Program-made: the position numbers and the translations under genes | In this document: positions 62,055 through 64,000 of the stretch, in pieces | Numbering within the stretch: the stretch's first letter is position 1 | Layout of the letters: every line of letters begins with the position of its first letter | The notes under the pieces: model-generated | Databases searched by the model: none | What the model saw: the letters and a program-made list of their open reading frames with translations, nothing else | What the model was told of the DNA's origin: nothing | Assembly (NCBI GenBank): GCA_026419785.1 | Contig: JAODTK010003377.1 | Span: 102,001-166,000 of the forward strand | Length of the DNA: 64,000 nt | Reading direction: 5' to 3' | Source of the DNA: Sclerodactyla briareus | Taxonomy: Eukaryota > Echinodermata > Holothuroidea > Dendrochirotida > Sclerodactylidae

Positions 62055-62370
62055 TCTTGTTAGCGCAATAACTCTCCAACACTGTCCGTTTGAGCCGTAA
62101 CTTGGCACACATGTCCGCCTTAGTCAAATCTTGGATGGGTTGAAGTTGGGCGTCGCCACATCAACGGGGGTTCAGCTTATTTGCATAATTTTCACGTTGG
62201 AAGATTTTCCCCGTTAGCGCAATAACTCTCCAACACTGTCCGTTTGAGCCGAAACTTGGCACACATGTCCGCCATAGTGAAATCTCAGATGGGTTCGAAA
62301 GTGGGATTGTCCCCGCCACTGCAGCTGGTCAAGCTAATTTGCATATTTGCGCAATTTTTAAAAGTTGGTC
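62055..62370 (+). repeat. Two 156-bp units leading into the 62-63 kb array
   Basis: GTTAGCGCAATAACTCTCCA recurs at about 62058 and 62214, each followed by GTCCGTTTGAGCCG and AACTTGGCACACATGTCCGC. The 156-bp step and the AACTTGG core show kinship with the following monomers, of which these look like an older or divergent form. Confidence 0.85.
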
Positions 62371-63413
62371 GGATTTCCACGAAACTTGGTAGGTGGGGAC
62401 TATGTTTGGTCCCGAAAAAAGTGAAGATAATTTCAAGGTCACCAGAGGTCAAATTACGCTATTATCAAAAGTTTGTCGGATTTCAACGAAACTTGGTAGG
62501 TGGGGACTATGTTTGGTCCCGAAAAAAGTGGAGAACATTTCGGGGTCATCAGAGGTCAAAATCACGCTAATTCGCAAATGTTAATTTTTGGCATTTTTTT
62601 GAAATTAGGTTTGATTTCCACGAAACTTGGTAGGTGGGGACTATAATTGGTCCCGAAAGAAGTGAAGGTCATTTCAAGGTCACCAGAGGTCAAATTACGC
62701 TATTATCAAAAGTTTGTCGGATTTCAACGAAACTTGGTAGGTGAGGACTATGTTTGGTCCCGAAAAGTGAGGTCATTTCAAGGTCACCAGAGGTCAAATT
62801 TATGCGAGTTACAAAAGTTTGTCGGATTTCTATGAAACTTAGTAGGTGTGGACGATGTTTGGTCCGAAAAAAGTGGAGAACATTTCGGGGTCATCAGAGG
62901 TCAAAATCCCGCTAATTTGCCCAATTTGCGTATTTTTTCGAAAGTTGGTCTGATTTCCACGAAACTGGGCAGGTGGGGACTATAATTGGTCCCGAAAGAA
63001 GTGAAGGTTATTTCAAGGTCACCAGAGGTCAAATTACGCTATTATCAAAAGTTTGTCGGATTTCAACGAAACTTGGTAGGTGAGGACTATGTTTGGTCCG
63101 AAAAAGTGAAGGTCATTTCAAGGTCACCAGAGGTCAAATTTATGCGAGTTACAAAAGTTTGTCGGATTTCTATGAAACTTAGTAGGTGTGGACGATGTTT
63201 GGTCCCGAAAAAAGTGGAGAACATTTCGGGGTCATCAGAGGTCAAAATCACGCTAATTTGCCCAATTTGCGTATTTTCGAAAGTTGGTCTGATTTCCACG
63301 AAACTTGGTAGGTGGGGACTATGTTTGGTCCCGAAAAGTGAAGGTCATTTCAAGGTCACCAGAGGTGAAATCACGCGATTATCAAAAGTTTGTCGGATTT
63401 CAACGAAACTTAA
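62371..63413 (+). repeat. Satellite-like array with a 339-bp three-monomer higher-order repeat
   Basis: The core GAAACTTGGTAGGTGGGGAC or a variant starts at 62381, 62488, 62622, 62729, 62834, 62961, 63068, 63174, 63300 and 63405. Steps from 62622 are 107, 105, 127, 107, 106, 126, 105, giving 339 bp from 62622 to 62961 and again to 63300. Three monomer types alternate: CCAC-GAAACTT, CAAC-GAAACTT and CTAT-GAAACTT. The 62488 monomer starts as the second type but ends as the third, the mark of unequal crossing-over. A 171-codon ORF (62986-63501) is a by-product. The array ends abruptly at a SINE. Confidence 0.95.
62666..62692 (+). promoter_or_regulatory. Triple AGGTCA cluster (DR5 + DR4) in an array monomer
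   Basis: AGGTCA at 62666-62671, 62677-62682 and 62687-62692, spaced by 5 and 4 nt. The middle one is extended to TCAAGGTCA (62674-62682), the monomer site form used by NR5A and ERR-type receptors. The same cluster, intact or with one change, recurs in the other first- and second-type monomers; the third type has GGGTCA-tcag-AGGTCA. Motif match only. Confidence 0.45.
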
Positions 63414-63711
63414 TTTACTTTGGGAACATCACATTTACATTGAGAGTTCGATTCCCAGTCACGCCAGACAAGTTTTTTTTTTCCGGTGTACGTACTGCTG
63501 AGCAAGATGCTTCGCCTCCACTACACTCTCTACCCAGGGGTTCATTGGGGACCTGCGAGGAACTGAGCACAACCGGCACCCTTGGGCAGCCGTTTACTCT
63601 CCGGGATTGTCAGAGTGCGTACCCGTGTTACAATGACCAGGTAAATGACGTGTAAAGCGCTTTGAGATACATTCGCTGTGAAAATTGCACTATATAAAAA
63701 TCCACATGGCA
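63414..63711 (+). mobile_element. tRNA-derived SINE with GCGCTTTGAGA...CTATATAAAA tail
   Basis: B box GAGTTCGATTCCC at 63443-63455, a short T run, a central region (CTACCCAGGGGTTCATTGGG) and the 3' part TAAAGCGCTTTGAGATACAT followed by TGCACTATATAAAA. This layout is common among SINEs of marine invertebrates and some vertebrates. The A box is missing because the 5' end is truncated at the edge of the tandem array. Different from the 6-kb/41-kb SINE family. Confidence 0.75.
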
Positions 63712-64000
63712 AACTATAAAACTCTTCAATCCACCAACTGATCGCGAGGTGGGATATACACGTTGGCGGTTTACCGGCCAGAATGTGTCTAGTTACTTAA
63801 CTGTAATACGTTTGAGAGAAGCTCAATTCATATGTGTCATTCTTTGTATGAATAGTAGGCTGAGTGGAGTTTGAGGCAGTCACATGAGAATGTCATGGCG
63901 ACCAGATATTTGTAACGGGTGAGATCTTTTTTGGGTTGACGCATTCTTAGTCCAAGTATGCTCGAAAGGCGACAATAAACTCATACTCACTCATTTACTC
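63712..64000. other. Unannotated right edge
   Basis: Ends with CTCATACTCACTCATTTACTC, a short degenerate ACTC repeat that may be the tail of another retroposon continuing beyond the window. Confidence 0.3.

Noticed and set aside
62986..63501. 171-codon ORF, the longest in the window
   Set aside because: It is a reading through tandem monomers and continues into an unrelated SINE; the frame shifts relative to the repeat unit, so it is not a conserved protein.

Overview
This window is animal nuclear DNA rather than bacterial or viral. It is AT-rich. It has no closely packed long ORFs. It contains tRNA-derived SINEs, a broken non-LTR retrotransposon, cut-and-paste transposon relics, microsatellites, long mononucleotide runs and satellite-like tandem arrays. 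The repeat style fits a marine invertebrate, possibly an echinoderm or a related deuterostome. Examples are the tRNA-SINE whose 3' part reads GCGCTTTGAGA...CTATATAA and the GGTCACCAGAGGTCA-type tandem family. This placement is an impression from repeat style, not a proven assignment.

No complete gene can be read. The best coding evidence is two minus-strand internal exons at 41820-42032 and 40403-40570. Both have lengths divisible by three, symmetric intron phases and good acceptors, but neither protein is recognised. Weaker single-exon candidates, also on the minus strand, lie at 430-570, 5218-5428, 20016-20224, 20963-21149 and 35500-35731. They may be pieces of one or more long-intron genes read right to left, but the links between them are not shown.

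Layout. 0-11.6 kb: mostly unannotated DNA with two candidate exons, a tRNA-like relic, the first copy of a SINE (6118-6464), a 57-bp duplication and a poly(T)-headed insert between 61-bp direct repeats. 11.6-17.6 kb: a transposon cluster made of an AAT microsatellite, a degraded reverse-transcriptase relic with YMDD, a second SINE type, and two hAT-like elements (14084-15126 and 15349-17573), the second with a perfect 8-bp target duplication. 17.6-44 kb: mostly unannotated, with a degenerate hairpin-bearing repeat (21.2-21.9 kb), a 270-bp almost pure poly(C) tract (24649-24918), microsatellites, the exon pair and the second SINE copy, which lies 18 bp from a splice donor. 44.0-48.1 kb: an array of about 13 copies of a 310-bp unit that is itself an internal dimer. 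48-56 kb: two old diverged duplications and a 47-bp minisatellite. 62.0-63.4 kb: a second array with a 339-bp three-monomer higher-order repeat, cut off by another SINE.

The most interesting observation is that the two large arrays, about 14 kb apart and in opposite orientation, belong to one repeat superfamily. Their shared core carries phased AGGTCA half-sites (DR4, DR5 and DR1 spacing), the recognition motif of nuclear receptors. Whether this has any function is unknown.
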